Shown here in pieces: positions 46,535-54,360 of a stretch of DNA of 64,000 bases. Made by a program: the position numbers and the translations under genes. Position 1 is the first letter of the stretch, and each line of letters starts with the position of its first letter. The notes under the pieces were generated by a model. It saw nothing but the letters and a program-made list of their open reading frames with translations, was not told where the DNA came from and searched no databases. Source of the DNA: Ignavibacteria bacterium (lineage in GTDB: Bacteria > Bacteroidota > Ignavibacteria > Kapaibacteriales > UBA2268); contig JAAYTD010000043.1 in assembly GCA_012518115.1 (NCBI GenBank), forward strand, positions 40,123 through 104,122, written 5' to 3'.

Positions 46535-49500
46535 ATGAATACAATTTATCGTGCTGGAATTGATGTTGGCTCTACTACTATGAAAGTAGTTTTAACAGAT
46601 TTAGAAAGCAATATATTTTTTTCAGATTATCGTCGTCATAATGCTGATATAAAAAATACTTTTCTAACTGTATTTAACGAAATAAATAAAGAGTTTGGCA
46701 ACATAAAAATAGTTCCTACTATAACAGGTTCAGCCGGAATGGGTATTTCTGAAAAATTTTCTATTGCTTTCGTTCAAGAAGTTGTTGCATCAGCAGAAGT
46801 TATTAAGAAAAAATTTCCTGATATTAAAACTCTTATTGATATTGGCGGCGAAGATGCGAAAATGATTTTTTTCCAAAAAGATAAAACGCCTGATATTCGC
46901 ATGAACGGAAGTTGTGCTGGTGGCACAGGTGCATTTATTGACCAAATGGCATCTTTGCTTGGAATTTCTTTATCCGAGTTGAACGACTTAGCAGAGAAAC
47001 ATCAAAATATATATCCTATAGCTTCACGGTGCGGTGTTTTCACAAAAACAGATATACAAAACTTAATTGCAAAAAACACAAAACAAGAAGATATAGCTGC
47101 TTCTATTTTTAACGCTGTTGCAATGCAAACAATTACCTCTTTAGCACGCGGGCATGATATAGAACCAAAAGTTTTCTTTTGTGGCGGTCCTTTCGCATTT
47201 CTGCCTGAACTTACAAAACTATTTGCAAAACAGTTGAACCTAAATAAAACAGACTGTGTTTTACCGGAAAACGCACAATTTATTCCTGCTTGGGGCTGTA
47301 CCTTAGTTGACGATAATGCTATTAAGCCAAATACAATTACAGATTTTCTAAATGTTATTCGGGAGAAAAGTGAAGATAACATTACTCTTACAGAAAGATT
47401 AGACGTATTATTTGAAGATGAAAATGAATATGATAATTGGAAAATCAAAAAAGATTGCTATCATATTGCAAAACGTAGTTTAGATTCTATTGATGAAGAT
47501 GAAGATTATTTCCTTGGAATTGATTCAGGTTCAACAACAACTAAAATAGTAGTTATTGACAAAGATGATAGAATTTTATTTACATATTATACAAAAAATA
47601 ATGGTAAACCTCTCGAAGCTGTTCAAGATGGTTTAGATATTTTTAACCAGCAATTAAAAAAAGCAAATAAACAAATAAAAATAACTAAGAGCTCTGTTAC
47701 TGGATATGGTGAAGACCTTGTAAAAGCAGCATATTCATTAGATTATGGAATAGTAGAAACTATCGCCCATTACACAGCAGCTAAAAAATTCAATCCGAAT
47801 GTTTCTTTTATTCTTGATATTGGCGGACAAGATATGAAAGCTATTTTTGTTAGTAATGGCATTATTAACAAATTAGAAATAAACGAAGCTTGTTCTTCAG
47901 GCTGCGGATCTTTTATAGAAGGCTTTGCTAATACTTTAGGTTTCACTGCAGCAGAATTTGCTGAAAAAGCGGCATTGGCAAAAAATCCTTGCGACTTAGG
48001 AACACGTTGCACTGTATTTATGAATTCAAAGGTTAAACAATTTTTGCGAGAAGGTGCTGAAATTGCCGATATTGCTGCTGGTCTTTCTTATTCCGTTATA
48101 AAAAATTGTTTATACAAGGTACTGAAAATTAAAGATGTTTCCGAACTCGGCGACAATATCGTTGTGCAAGGTGGAACTTTCCGCAATAAATCTATTGTAC
48201 GCGCGCTAGAGCTCCTAACAGGAAAAGAAGCGATATTTACAGATATTCCTGAACTTATGGGAGCCTATGGTTCTGCAATTTATGCAAAATCACAATATAA
48301 AAAGAACTTAATCAGCCTAAAAGAAACTACTCTTGAAACTGAAAAAAAAGATACAAACTTGCCGCAACTTCTTGAATATTCAACAAAACAATTTTACTGC
48401 AAAGGCTGTGAAAATCAATGCTTGATAAGTATGTTATACTTTCAAAATGGCGAAAAATTTGTTACAGGAAATAAGTGCGAAAAAGTATATACAAATTCAG
48501 GAAAACATAAAAGACAAGGTGAAAACCACTATAATTTCAAGTTAAAATTACTTTCACAATTTGAAAAAAACAAAAACGAAGAAAACAAATTAACTATCGG
48601 AATACCAAGAGCATTGAATATGTACGAGAATTTTCCGTTTTGGAGCGAATTGCTTTATAATTGTGGAATAAATGTCGTTATCTCTTCACCTTCTACGTAC
48701 AAACAATATGAAAAAGGAATAGCTTCAATAATGTCCGACAATATTTGCTTCCCTGCCAAATTGATGCACGGACATATACACGAATTGATAGATATGAAAG
48801 TTGATAGGATATTCTTTCCTTTTGTTGTATATGAAATTAAAGAACATCCTGCACTTGCTAATAGCTTCAATTGTCCTGTAGTTACAGGTTACAGTGAAGT
48901 TATAAAAAGCGCTATTGCACCGCTAGAAAAACATGGAATACCGCTTGATAGTCCGACTATAAACTTTGATAATATTGAATTGTTAGAAAAAAGTTGCTTT
49001 GACTACTTAAAATCGCTAGGCGTAAAAAAACATGTCTTTAAAAAAGCGTTTGAAAAAGCAAATCAAAGTTTTAGCGATTTTAGAAAAAGTTTGAAAACAA
49101 ATTGCAAACGAATTCTAAATAATGCGATAAAAAACAATAGAGTTGTAATTTTAGTCGCAGGACGACCATATCATACGGATAAATTAATTCAACATAAATT
49201 AACTGATATGATTACTGATTTCGATGTTGATGTAATTAGCGATGATTTTATAAGAATGGACGATTATTCCGGCTTTTCCAACTTAAATACTGTTTCTCAA
49301 TGGACTTACACAAATCGTATTATGCGTGCTGCAAAATTTGTAAGTAAAACTAACAAAGACATACATTTTGTTGAAATTACATCTTTCGGCTGCGGACCAG
49401 ATGCGTTTATTATTGATGAAGTAGCAGATATTTTAGGCAAAAACGGAAAAAATCTAACTGTTCTAAAAGTAGATGACGTAAGTAATTTAGGCTCATTGAA

Positions 49501-50812
49501 ATTAAGAATTCGCTCTTTGCTTGAGACATTGAAATTTCAACATGATGTAAAATTTACACCGAAAGAAACCAAAAAAACACCGCCTTATTTAGAAGAAGAC
49601 AAACAGAAGTTAATACTAGCTCCTTTCTTCTCGGACATTTATTCGCCGTTTATACCCTCACTTTTCAGTTTAATGGGATATAAATTAGAAAACTTACCGC
49701 CGAGTGATGAAAAATCTATAGAACTCGGTCTCAAATATGCAAATAATGAAGTTTGCTATCCTGCAACTTTAGTTATAGGAGATATAATAAAAGCATTAAA
49801 TTCCGGACAATATCAACACGATAATGTCGTTATAGGAATGACACAAACTGGCGGTCAATGTCGCGCTACTAATTATATTATGCTTATAAAAAAAGCAATG
49901 ATTGCTGCTGGATATGATAATATACCTGTAATTTCAGTTACTTTTTCATCAGGAATATATGACCAACAAGCTTTCAAATTGAATTTCAAATCTAATATAA
50001 AGATAGCTGTTTTCACTTTACTATTTGCTGATGCTATCTCTAAAATATACTACTCTGCTGTAGCTAGAGAAAAAACAGCAAATGCCGCACTTAAATTGCG
50101 TGACAAATATATCACAGCAAGTCAACAATTTGTTCTAAAAAAAGATGTTAAAGGATTATTAAACTTACTTAAAGAAAGCGCAAAAGAATTTAATAAAATC
50201 ATTGATCCTGAAAAAGAAGTACCTAAAATTGGTATTGTAGGAGAAATATATGTAAAATATAATAATATTGGACATAAGAATATTGTTAACTGGCTTATTT
50301 CTCAAGAAATAGAAGTAGTTATGCCACCCCTTACAAGCTTCTTTACACAATGGTTCGTAAATAACAGAGTCAATATAGATAGTAATTTAAAAGTCAAAAG
50401 CTTTTGGAACTTTATTGCAAATATATTCAAACAAATAATTGACGGCGCAATAAAAAAAGTTAATAAAATCGCTTCAATTTATACATTGTGGCACCCCTTT
50501 GGAGATATAGAAGAAGAAGCTAAAGAAGCTGAAAAAGTAATAACTTTAGCTGCACAATTTGGCGAAGGTTGGTTAATTCCAGCTGAAATCTCTAATTTCG
50601 CAAAACAAAAAGTAAAAAATGTAGTTAGCCTTCAACCTTTCGGTTGCATAGCTAATCATATTATTTCAAAAGGAGTAGAGAAAAAAATACGCGAAGTATT
50701 TCCAAATATGAACTTATTGTTTTTAGATTTTGATTCAGGTGTAAGCGATGTAAACGTACATAATCGACTACATTTTATAATTAAAAACGCTAAAGAACAA
50801 GTAGTTTTATAA
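46535..50812 (+). CDS. Giant acyl-CoA dehydratase activase (double ASKHA + DUF2229/HgdB-like)
   Basis: 1425 residues from the ATG at 46535. An in-frame ATG 27 codons earlier only adds a non-family Phe/Leu-rich leader. Two fused BadF/HgdC-type ATPase domains begin YRAGIDVGSTTMKVVLTD and FLGIDSGSTTTKIVVID. Each has an Fe-S ligand Cys (Cys127 in NGSCAGGTGAF; Cys453 in EACSSGCGSF), so the cluster that normally sits at the dimer interface may form intramolecularly. The rest is the DUF2229/2-hydroxyacyl-CoA dehydratase-like part (GIPRALNMYENFPFW, DNICFPAKLMHGHI, TQTGGQCRATNY, QPFGCIANHIISKG). Such ATPases power one-electron reductions of acyl-CoA in anaerobes. The true substrate is unknown. Confidence 0.88.
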   Translation: MNTIYRAGIDVGSTTMKVVLTDLESNIFFSDYRRHNADIKNTFLTVFNEINKEFGNIKIVPTITGSAGMGISEKFSIAFVQEVVASAEVIKKKFPDIKTLIDIGGEDAKMIFFQKDKTPDIRMNGSCAGGTGAFIDQMASLLGISLSELNDLAEKHQNIYPIASRCGVFTKTDIQNLIAKNTKQEDIAASIFNAVAMQTITSLARGHDIEPKVFFCGGPFAFLPELTKLFAKQLNLNKTDCVLPENAQFIPAWGCTLVDDNAIKPNTITDFLNVIREKSEDNITLTERLDVLFEDENEYDNWKIKKDCYHIAKRSLDSIDEDEDYFLGIDSGSTTTKIVVIDKDDRILFTYYTKNNGKPLEAVQDGLDIFNQQLKKANKQIKITKSSVTGYGEDLVKAAYSLDYGIVETIAHYTAAKKFNPNVSFILDIGGQDMKAIFVSNGIINKLEINEACSSGCGSFIEGFANTLGFTAAEFAEKAALAKNPCDLGTRCTVFMNSKVKQFLREGAEIADIAAGLSYSVIKNCLYKVLKIKDVSELGDNIVVQGGTFRNKSIVRALELLTGKEAIFTDIPELMGAYGSAIYAKSQYKKNLISLKETTLETEKKDTNLPQLLEYSTKQFYCKGCENQCLISMLYFQNGEKFVTGNKCEKVYTNSGKHKRQGENHYNFKLKLLSQFEKNKNEENKLTIGIPRALNMYENFPFWSELLYNCGINVVISSPSTYKQYEKGIASIMSDNICFPAKLMHGHIHELIDMKVDRIFFPFVVYEIKEHPALANSFNCPVVTGYSEVIKSAIAPLEKHGIPLDSPTINFDNIELLEKSCFDYLKSLGVKKHVFKKAFEKANQSFSDFRKSLKTNCKRILNNAIKNNRVVILVAGRPYHTDKLIQHKLTDMITDFDVDVISDDFIRMDDYSGFSNLNTVSQWTYTNRIMRAAKFVSKTNKDIHFVEITSFGCGPDAFIIDEVADILGKNGKNLTVLKVDDVSNLGSLKLRIRSLLETLKFQHDVKFTPKETKKTPPYLEEDKQKLILAPFFSDIYSPFIPSLFSLMGYKLENLPPSDEKSIELGLKYANNEVCYPATLVIGDIIKALNSGQYQHDNVVIGMTQTGGQCRATNYIMLIKKAMIAAGYDNIPVISVTFSSGIYDQQAFKLNFKSNIKIAVFTLLFADAISKIYYSAVAREKTANAALKLRDKYITASQQFVLKKDVKGLLNLLKESAKEFNKIIDPEKEVPKIGIVGEIYVKYNNIGHKNIVNWLISQEIEVVMPPLTSFFTQWFVNNRVNIDSNLKVKSFWNFIANIFKQIIDGAIKKVNKIASIYTLWHPFGDIEEEAKEAEKVITLAAQFGEGWLIPAEISNFAKQKVKNVVSLQPFGCIANHIISKGVEKKIREVFPNMNLLFLDFDSGVSDVNVHNRLHFIIKNAKEQVVL

Positions 50813-50829
50813 ACACAATTAATGTAAAA

Positions 50830-50930
50830 TTGAATTATATAATTTATTCGTTTCTGTTGTTTGAACTGTGATTTTTAAAATCCCCCTTTGGGACGAATAA
50901 GTGGCAAGCAAAGCTTGACGGGGTAGTTAA
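50830..50930. repeat. Dispersed intergenic repeat, copy 2
   Basis: Starts AATTGAATTATATAATTTAT, passes through TTTTAAAATCCCCCTTTGGG and ends in GGCAAGCAAAGCTTGACGGG followed by GTAGTT. The same order of blocks occurs at 51625 with small differences. It lies between the activase gene and the tRNA terminator. Confidence 0.8.
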
Positions 50931-50931
50931 T

Positions 50932-50968
50932 AAAAAAATCTTTCGTAATTAGATACGAAAGATTTTTT
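50932..50968 (-). terminator. Terminator of the rpsT/tRNA-Arg transcript
   Basis: AAAAATCTTTCGT pairs with ACGAAAGATTTTT around an eight-base loop. It begins two bases after the tRNA on the minus strand and is followed by T residues on either strand. Confidence 0.85.
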
Positions 50969-50969
50969 G

Positions 50970-51043
50970 CACACCCGAAGGGAGTCGAACCCATAACCTT
51001 CTGATCCGTAGTCAGATACTCTATCCAATTGAGCTACGGGTGC
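50970..51043 (-). tRNA. tRNA-Arg (anticodon ACG)
   Basis: 74 bases, folding as a full cloverleaf. The acceptor GCACCCG pairs with CGGGTGT (G1-U72 wobble), the D-stem is GCTC/GAGT, the anticodon stem-loop TCTGA-CTACGGA-TCAGA gives ACG, and the T-arm is GGG-TTCGACT-CCC (one mismatch in the lower stem). The 3' CCA is not encoded. ACG is the arginine anticodon normally deaminated to ICG to read CGU/CGC/CGA. It lies 13 bases after rpsT and is probably co-transcribed with it. Confidence 0.97.
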
Positions 51044-51056
51044 TTAATTAAACAAA

Positions 51057-51317
51057 TTAATTTGTTTGTAATTTTTTTACGTAAGCCGTTAAAGATGACT
51101 TTTTGTTTGCAGCATTATTCTTATGAATAATACCTTTAGCACTTACTCTGTCAAGAACGCTATATGCTTTTTTTAACATTTCTACGCCCTCGTCATAAGT
51201 CTTTGCTTCTCTAACGTTTCTTATAGCAAGTTTTAATTGTTTTTTATTTGCTCTGTTGTAAATTCTTCTTTTTCTGCTCTGTCTAATTCTTTTTAGAGCT
51301 GATGCATGATGTGCCAT
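51057..51317 (-). CDS. rpsT: 30S ribosomal protein S20
   Basis: 86 residues, the usual S20 size. It opens MAHHASALKRIRQSRKRR (most homologues start MANHKSA-like), then KKQLKLAIRNVREA, and the C-terminal half has DRVSAKGIIHKNNAANKKS, the conserved S20 signature. S20 binds 16S rRNA early in small-subunit assembly. It has an excellent upstream promoter. Confidence 0.97.
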   Translation of the reverse strand: MAHHASALKRIRQSRKRRIYNRANKKQLKLAIRNVREAKTYDEGVEMLKKAYSVLDRVSAKGIIHKNNAANKKSSLTAYVKKLQTN

Positions 51318-51381
51318 GTAAATTAAAAATCTCTATTATATTTATAAAAAAATCAAACTTATTTTATTTCGTATAGGAATA

Positions 51382-51412
51382 CAAAGATAACATTTTTTTC
51401 CCTTTCTACAAA
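51382..51412 (-). promoter_or_regulatory. Bacteroidota-type promoter of rpsT
   Basis: On the minus strand TTTG (plus 51409-51412) is followed after exactly 19 bases by TATCTTTG (plus 51382-51389), a perfect match to TTTG-N19-TAnnTTTG. The rpsT ATG lies 64 bases below the -7 box. A second, weaker pair (ATTG, N19, TAAGTTTG; plus 51536-51566) points the same way and may be an alternative start. Confidence 0.75.
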
Positions 51413-51570
51413 ATTTTTTTTATAAAAAACCAATATTATTTCATAAAAAAATAAAATTATCAACTTTATGTTATATTTTTTATACATAACTATTAAAGTT
51501 TTTCTCATTTTGAACGAAAAGTATAATATAGTGTGCAAACTTACTTTTAATCACTATAAGTGCAATAGTC

Positions 51571-51620
51571 AGACCATTTATATCTTAAAAGGTATAAATG
51601 GTCTTTTGCTTTATTTTTTC
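51571..51620 (+). other. Orphan hairpin with T-rich tail
   Basis: AGACCATTTATA (51571-51582) pairs perfectly with TATAAATGGTCT (51593-51604); TTTTGCTTTATTTTTT follows. It looks like an intrinsic terminator for the plus strand, yet no plus-strand gene lies between it and the tRNA on the other strand. It may end an unrecognised small RNA or be a degraded repeat. Confidence 0.5.
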
Positions 51621-51624
51621 ACAC

Positions 51625-51870
51625 CAAATTGAATTATATATTAGTTCGTTTTTATTGTCAGAACTATGATTTATATGACTATCGTGATTTTAAGGTATTT
51701 TTCAAATTCCCCTTCGGAACGAAGGGGTGGCAAGCGAAGCTTGACGGGGTAGTCGTTTCGACAGGCTCAACGACCAGAAACCACACCTCCCCTGCTACGC
51801 AGGTACTCCTCTCAAGAGGAGAATTTGAATAATACATTTTGGGTAAATTGTTATTCAAAATGGTATAAAT
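51625..51870. repeat. Dispersed intergenic repeat, copy 3 (longest, composite)
   Basis: A composite of palindromic blocks: AATTGAATTATATATTAG, TTCCCCTTCGGAACGAAGGG, GGCAAGCGAAGCTTGACGGG, GTCGTTTCGACAGGCTCAAC, CCCCTGCTACGCAGG, CTCCTCTCAAGAGGAG, and a tail ATTCAAAATGGTATAAATTC. Copies 1 and 2 contain subsets. GC content is far above the surroundings. It does not encode a protein. Such composites are known as scattered intergenic elements in Bacteroidota genomes; their function is not established. Confidence 0.8.
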
Positions 51871-51877
51871 TCTTAAA

Positions 51878-51915
51878 CAAAAAAGGGCTGTATCCTATAA
51901 ATAAAAATAGCCCTT
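51878..51915 (-). terminator. Terminator of the flagellar/PfkB transcript
   Basis: AAGGGCT (51883-51889) pairs with AGCCCTT (51909-51915). On the minus strand the stem is followed by six T residues; it lies 57 bases after the stop of the kinase gene at 51972. Confidence 0.7.
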
Positions 51916-51971
51916 ATTTATTTCTTATTAAAAATATCAGAAAAATAATAATTGTTTTATATATTCTTTTA

Positions 51972-52970
51972 TTACTTTATCTTATTTATTATTTCGTTAA
52001 AATTTCCGTCATACCTAGCACCTAATTTTGCAACTATTTTTGATGCTGCTATAGAAGCTAGTTTTGCTGCTTTTTCAATCTCTTGGAAATATAACATTCC
52101 GTAAAGGAATGCACCAGCAAACATATCTCCAGCACCTGTGGTGTCCACTACCTCTGCCTCTATAGCTGGACTTTCGAAGTATTTACCAGCATACAAAATT
52201 GTTACACCTTCGCCTCCTTTGGTCATAACTACATTCAAATTAGGGTAAGTAGAACGTATTTTTTCTAACGCTGTTTTATAATCCTGTTTTTCTTGGGCTA
52301 GAGTTAGAGCTTCATTTTTATTACAGAAAAGTAAGTCTGCACTTTGTAACATCTTTTCTAATTTTGGGCGAAAAGTATCAACGATAAATACATCAGATGC
52401 TGAAATTGCAATTTTTGTTCCATTTTGTGTTGCAATTTCAATAGCCTCCATAATCGCTTCAGTACTTTTATCTTCAGATAACATATATCCTTCAATATAT
52501 AGCCACTGAGCATTAGCAATAAGTTCTTCACTTAAATTATTTTTAGAAAAGTATTTTGATGCGGCAAGCGAGGTAAGCATTGTGCGTTCACCGTCGGGAG
52601 TAATTAAAACAAAACAAACGCCTGTCGGTTCTTCCGATATTAAGTTGTTTTTATATTTAATATTAAGTTTGTCAAGTTCGCTATAATAGAATTTTCCATT
52701 CTCATCATCAGCAACAGCAGAAAGCATAGCAGCTTGTCCGCCAAATTTAGCAAAAGCATCAATTGTATTTCCTGTAGAACCACCACCACAACGATTTGGC
52801 TTGATATTTTTCAATTTTTCTTGCAGTTCTATATGATATTCCGCATTTACTAAACGCATTTCACCTTTAGGAACGGATAGTTCATTCAGAAGTTCATCTG
52901 ATATTTGATATTGAACATCAACCACACCATTTCCTATTCCGCAAACTTGTATGTTTTTTTGTCTTTGCAT
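51972..52970 (-). CDS. PfkB-family carbohydrate/nucleoside kinase (adenosine kinase-like)
   Basis: 332 residues, ribokinase fold. An early GNGVVDVQ, NRCGGGSTGNTIDAFAKFGG (first signature) and the second signature DTTGAGDMFAGAFLYGM with the catalytic Asp are present. The 'D-V-Q-Y...P-K-G-E-M' N-terminus resembles adenosine kinase-like PfkB proteins of Bacteroidota. It phosphorylates a sugar or nucleoside with ATP. It follows fliO by 52 bases on the same strand and has no evident link to motility. Confidence 0.87.
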   Translation of the reverse strand: MQRQKNIQVCGIGNGVVDVQYQISDELLNELSVPKGEMRLVNAEYHIELQEKLKNIKPNRCGGGSTGNTIDAFAKFGGQAAMLSAVADDENGKFYYSELDKLNIKYKNNLISEEPTGVCFVLITPDGERTMLTSLAASKYFSKNNLSEELIANAQWLYIEGYMLSEDKSTEAIMEAIEIATQNGTKIAISASDVFIVDTFRPKLEKMLQSADLLFCNKNEALTLAQEKQDYKTALEKIRSTYPNLNVVMTKGGEGVTILYAGKYFESPAIEAEVVDTTGAGDMFAGAFLYGMLYFQEIEKAAKLASIAASKIVAKLGARYDGNFNEIINKIK

Positions 52971-53022
52971 TTCTCTAAGTTTTTATTTTAACATCAAAAA
53001 ATGCAAGTTAAGGATATTTTTT

Positions 53023-53427
53023 CTAATTACCAAGTTTTAATGATGATTTTATGAAATTTAAGAAAGACAAATCCATTTCAGCATCATTTTTTTCTGTATT
53101 TTTACTTGTATTAATTTTAGAAAAAACTTCATTTTTTATTTTTTCTTGCGATTTACTTTCTATACTTTTTACAAATTCAGGATCAAGCTCCGTCAAAATA
53201 TTCATATTGTTTTCAGAAACTCCTATAACTAAAACCTTTTCTGCTACTTTTACGACAAAAATATGGTGTTTAGCTTGCAAGGAAATTTTTGAAATCACCT
53301 TCATATTTATTCCAATTCTATTTTGGTTTCTTTTGTTTGCATTCTTTTTTATAAAGAACAAAAAGCCTGCTAAAATCAGAACAGCTATAAAAAGTATAAT
53401 AAAAGATTGTATTATATTTGCATCCAT
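53023..53427 (-). CDS. fliO: Flagellar biosynthetic protein FliO-like
   Basis: 134 residues. One N-terminal transmembrane helix (IIQSFIILFIAVLILAGFLF) is followed by a short cytosolic beta segment, INMKVISKISLQAKHHIFVV, then VAEKVLVIGVSENNM, matching the FliO domain ('l..g.kk.l..v.vg.k.lvlGvt'). FliO helps assemble the FliPQR export gate. Position directly after fliN fits. The expected fliP-fliQ-fliR do not follow. Confidence 0.8.
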   Translation of the reverse strand: MDANIIQSFIILFIAVLILAGFLFFIKKNANKRNQNRIGINMKVISKISLQAKHHIFVVKVAEKVLVIGVSENNMNILTELDPEFVKSIESKSQEKIKNEVFSKINTSKNTEKNDAEMDLSFLNFIKSSLKLGN

Positions 53428-53447
53428 TTTTTTGTATTTTATTATTT

Positions 53448-53861
53448 TTATTTACGTGTCCGACCGCCTGTACTGGAATCAACAAGTGTTGTTATACGAA
53501 TTCCGAAATGTTTATCTATAACAACAACTTCCCCTTCGGCAATTTTTTTGCCATTGACAAGAACATCAACGGGTTCACTTACAAGTTTATCAAACTCTAC
53601 TACAGAACCTCGTCCTAATCGTAAAATTTCTCTTATAAGCATATTTGTTCTACCTAGTTCTATTGAAACAGGAAGTTGCAAGTCATAAAGCATTTCCATT
53701 CTAGGAGAAAAGTTTGCTTCTTCCAACAATAATTCATTGACATCTACATCTTGCATATCTTCTGTCTCTTCTTCTCCTTCTTCTAAAGATTCCAACACTT
53801 CTTCAGAATGTTCTCCGTCTTCAGCACTTGATATAAGGGCATCAATTTCTTCTTGTGTCAT
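53448..53861 (-). CDS. fliN: Flagellar motor switch protein FliN
   Basis: 137 residues. The first 50 are acidic (EEGEEETEDMQDV); the C-terminal SpoA domain is clear: LPVSIELGRTNMLIREILRL, GRGSVVEFDKLVSEPVDVLV and GKKIAEGEVVVIDKHFGIRI. FliN forms the lower C-ring with FliM and binds export components. No fliM lies in this operon. It is 21 bases from fliJ. Confidence 0.95.
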   Translation of the reverse strand: MTQEEIDALISSAEDGEHSEEVLESLEEGEEETEDMQDVDVNELLLEEANFSPRMEMLYDLQLPVSIELGRTNMLIREILRLGRGSVVEFDKLVSEPVDVLVNGKKIAEGEVVVIDKHFGIRITTLVDSSTGGRTRK

Positions 53862-53882
53862 AGTAATTAATCCTTTTATTGA

Positions 53883-54329
53883 TTATTGATTATTTTTATT
53901 TCTTTGATACATTTGGGAGCTAATTTCGTTAAGGAAATTAGTTTCTTCTATGTTTAGTTCTTTTTTGTATTCTTCTATTTTTTTTTCTTTTAAATTTAAC
54001 AAAATTTTTTCTTTCTGCAAAGCTTCATTTAAGTTGTTTCGTTTTATTTTTTCTATTTCTTCAATTTTCAATAGTTCATTTTTTGCTTTAGTTATTTTAT
54101 AGTTCAGCATATTTATGTGATCTTTAACTGATTGCATTTCCATAGCCTTAAGTGTTGTCTTTCTTTTTGCTTCAAATTGTAGATTTTTTTCTTTAATTAG
54201 CTCTGTTATTTCTGCTTCTTTTTGAAATTTCAATCTTAAAACTTCATATAGTTCATTTTTTGCTTCAGTTACTTGTTTTTCCCTTATATTTAGTACAGTT
54301 TGTAATCTAAAATGAAATTTTTTCGCCAT
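53883..54329 (-). CDS. fliJ: Flagellar export protein FliJ
   Basis: 148 residues, nearly all coiled coil with a basic start MAKKFHFRLQTVLNIREKQV, the standard FliJ opening ('f.frLq.vL..re..e'). It stimulates the FliI ATPase and recycles chaperones. Sequence conservation is naturally low; the position after fliI confirms it. Confidence 0.88.
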   Translation of the reverse strand: MAKKFHFRLQTVLNIREKQVTEAKNELYEVLRLKFQKEAEITELIKEKNLQFEAKRKTTLKAMEMQSVKDHINMLNYKITKAKNELLKIEEIEKIKRNNLNEALQKEKILLNLKEKKIEEYKKELNIEETNFLNEISSQMYQRNKNNQ

Positions 54330-54360
54330 ATTTTACTGTACACTTTTTATTTTTGTATTA

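Noticed and set aside
51629..52025. Two short open frames over the repeat at 51625
   Set aside because: They translate palindromic repeat and terminator DNA, with no protein-like composition; the second overlaps the 3' end of the PfkB-family kinase gene.
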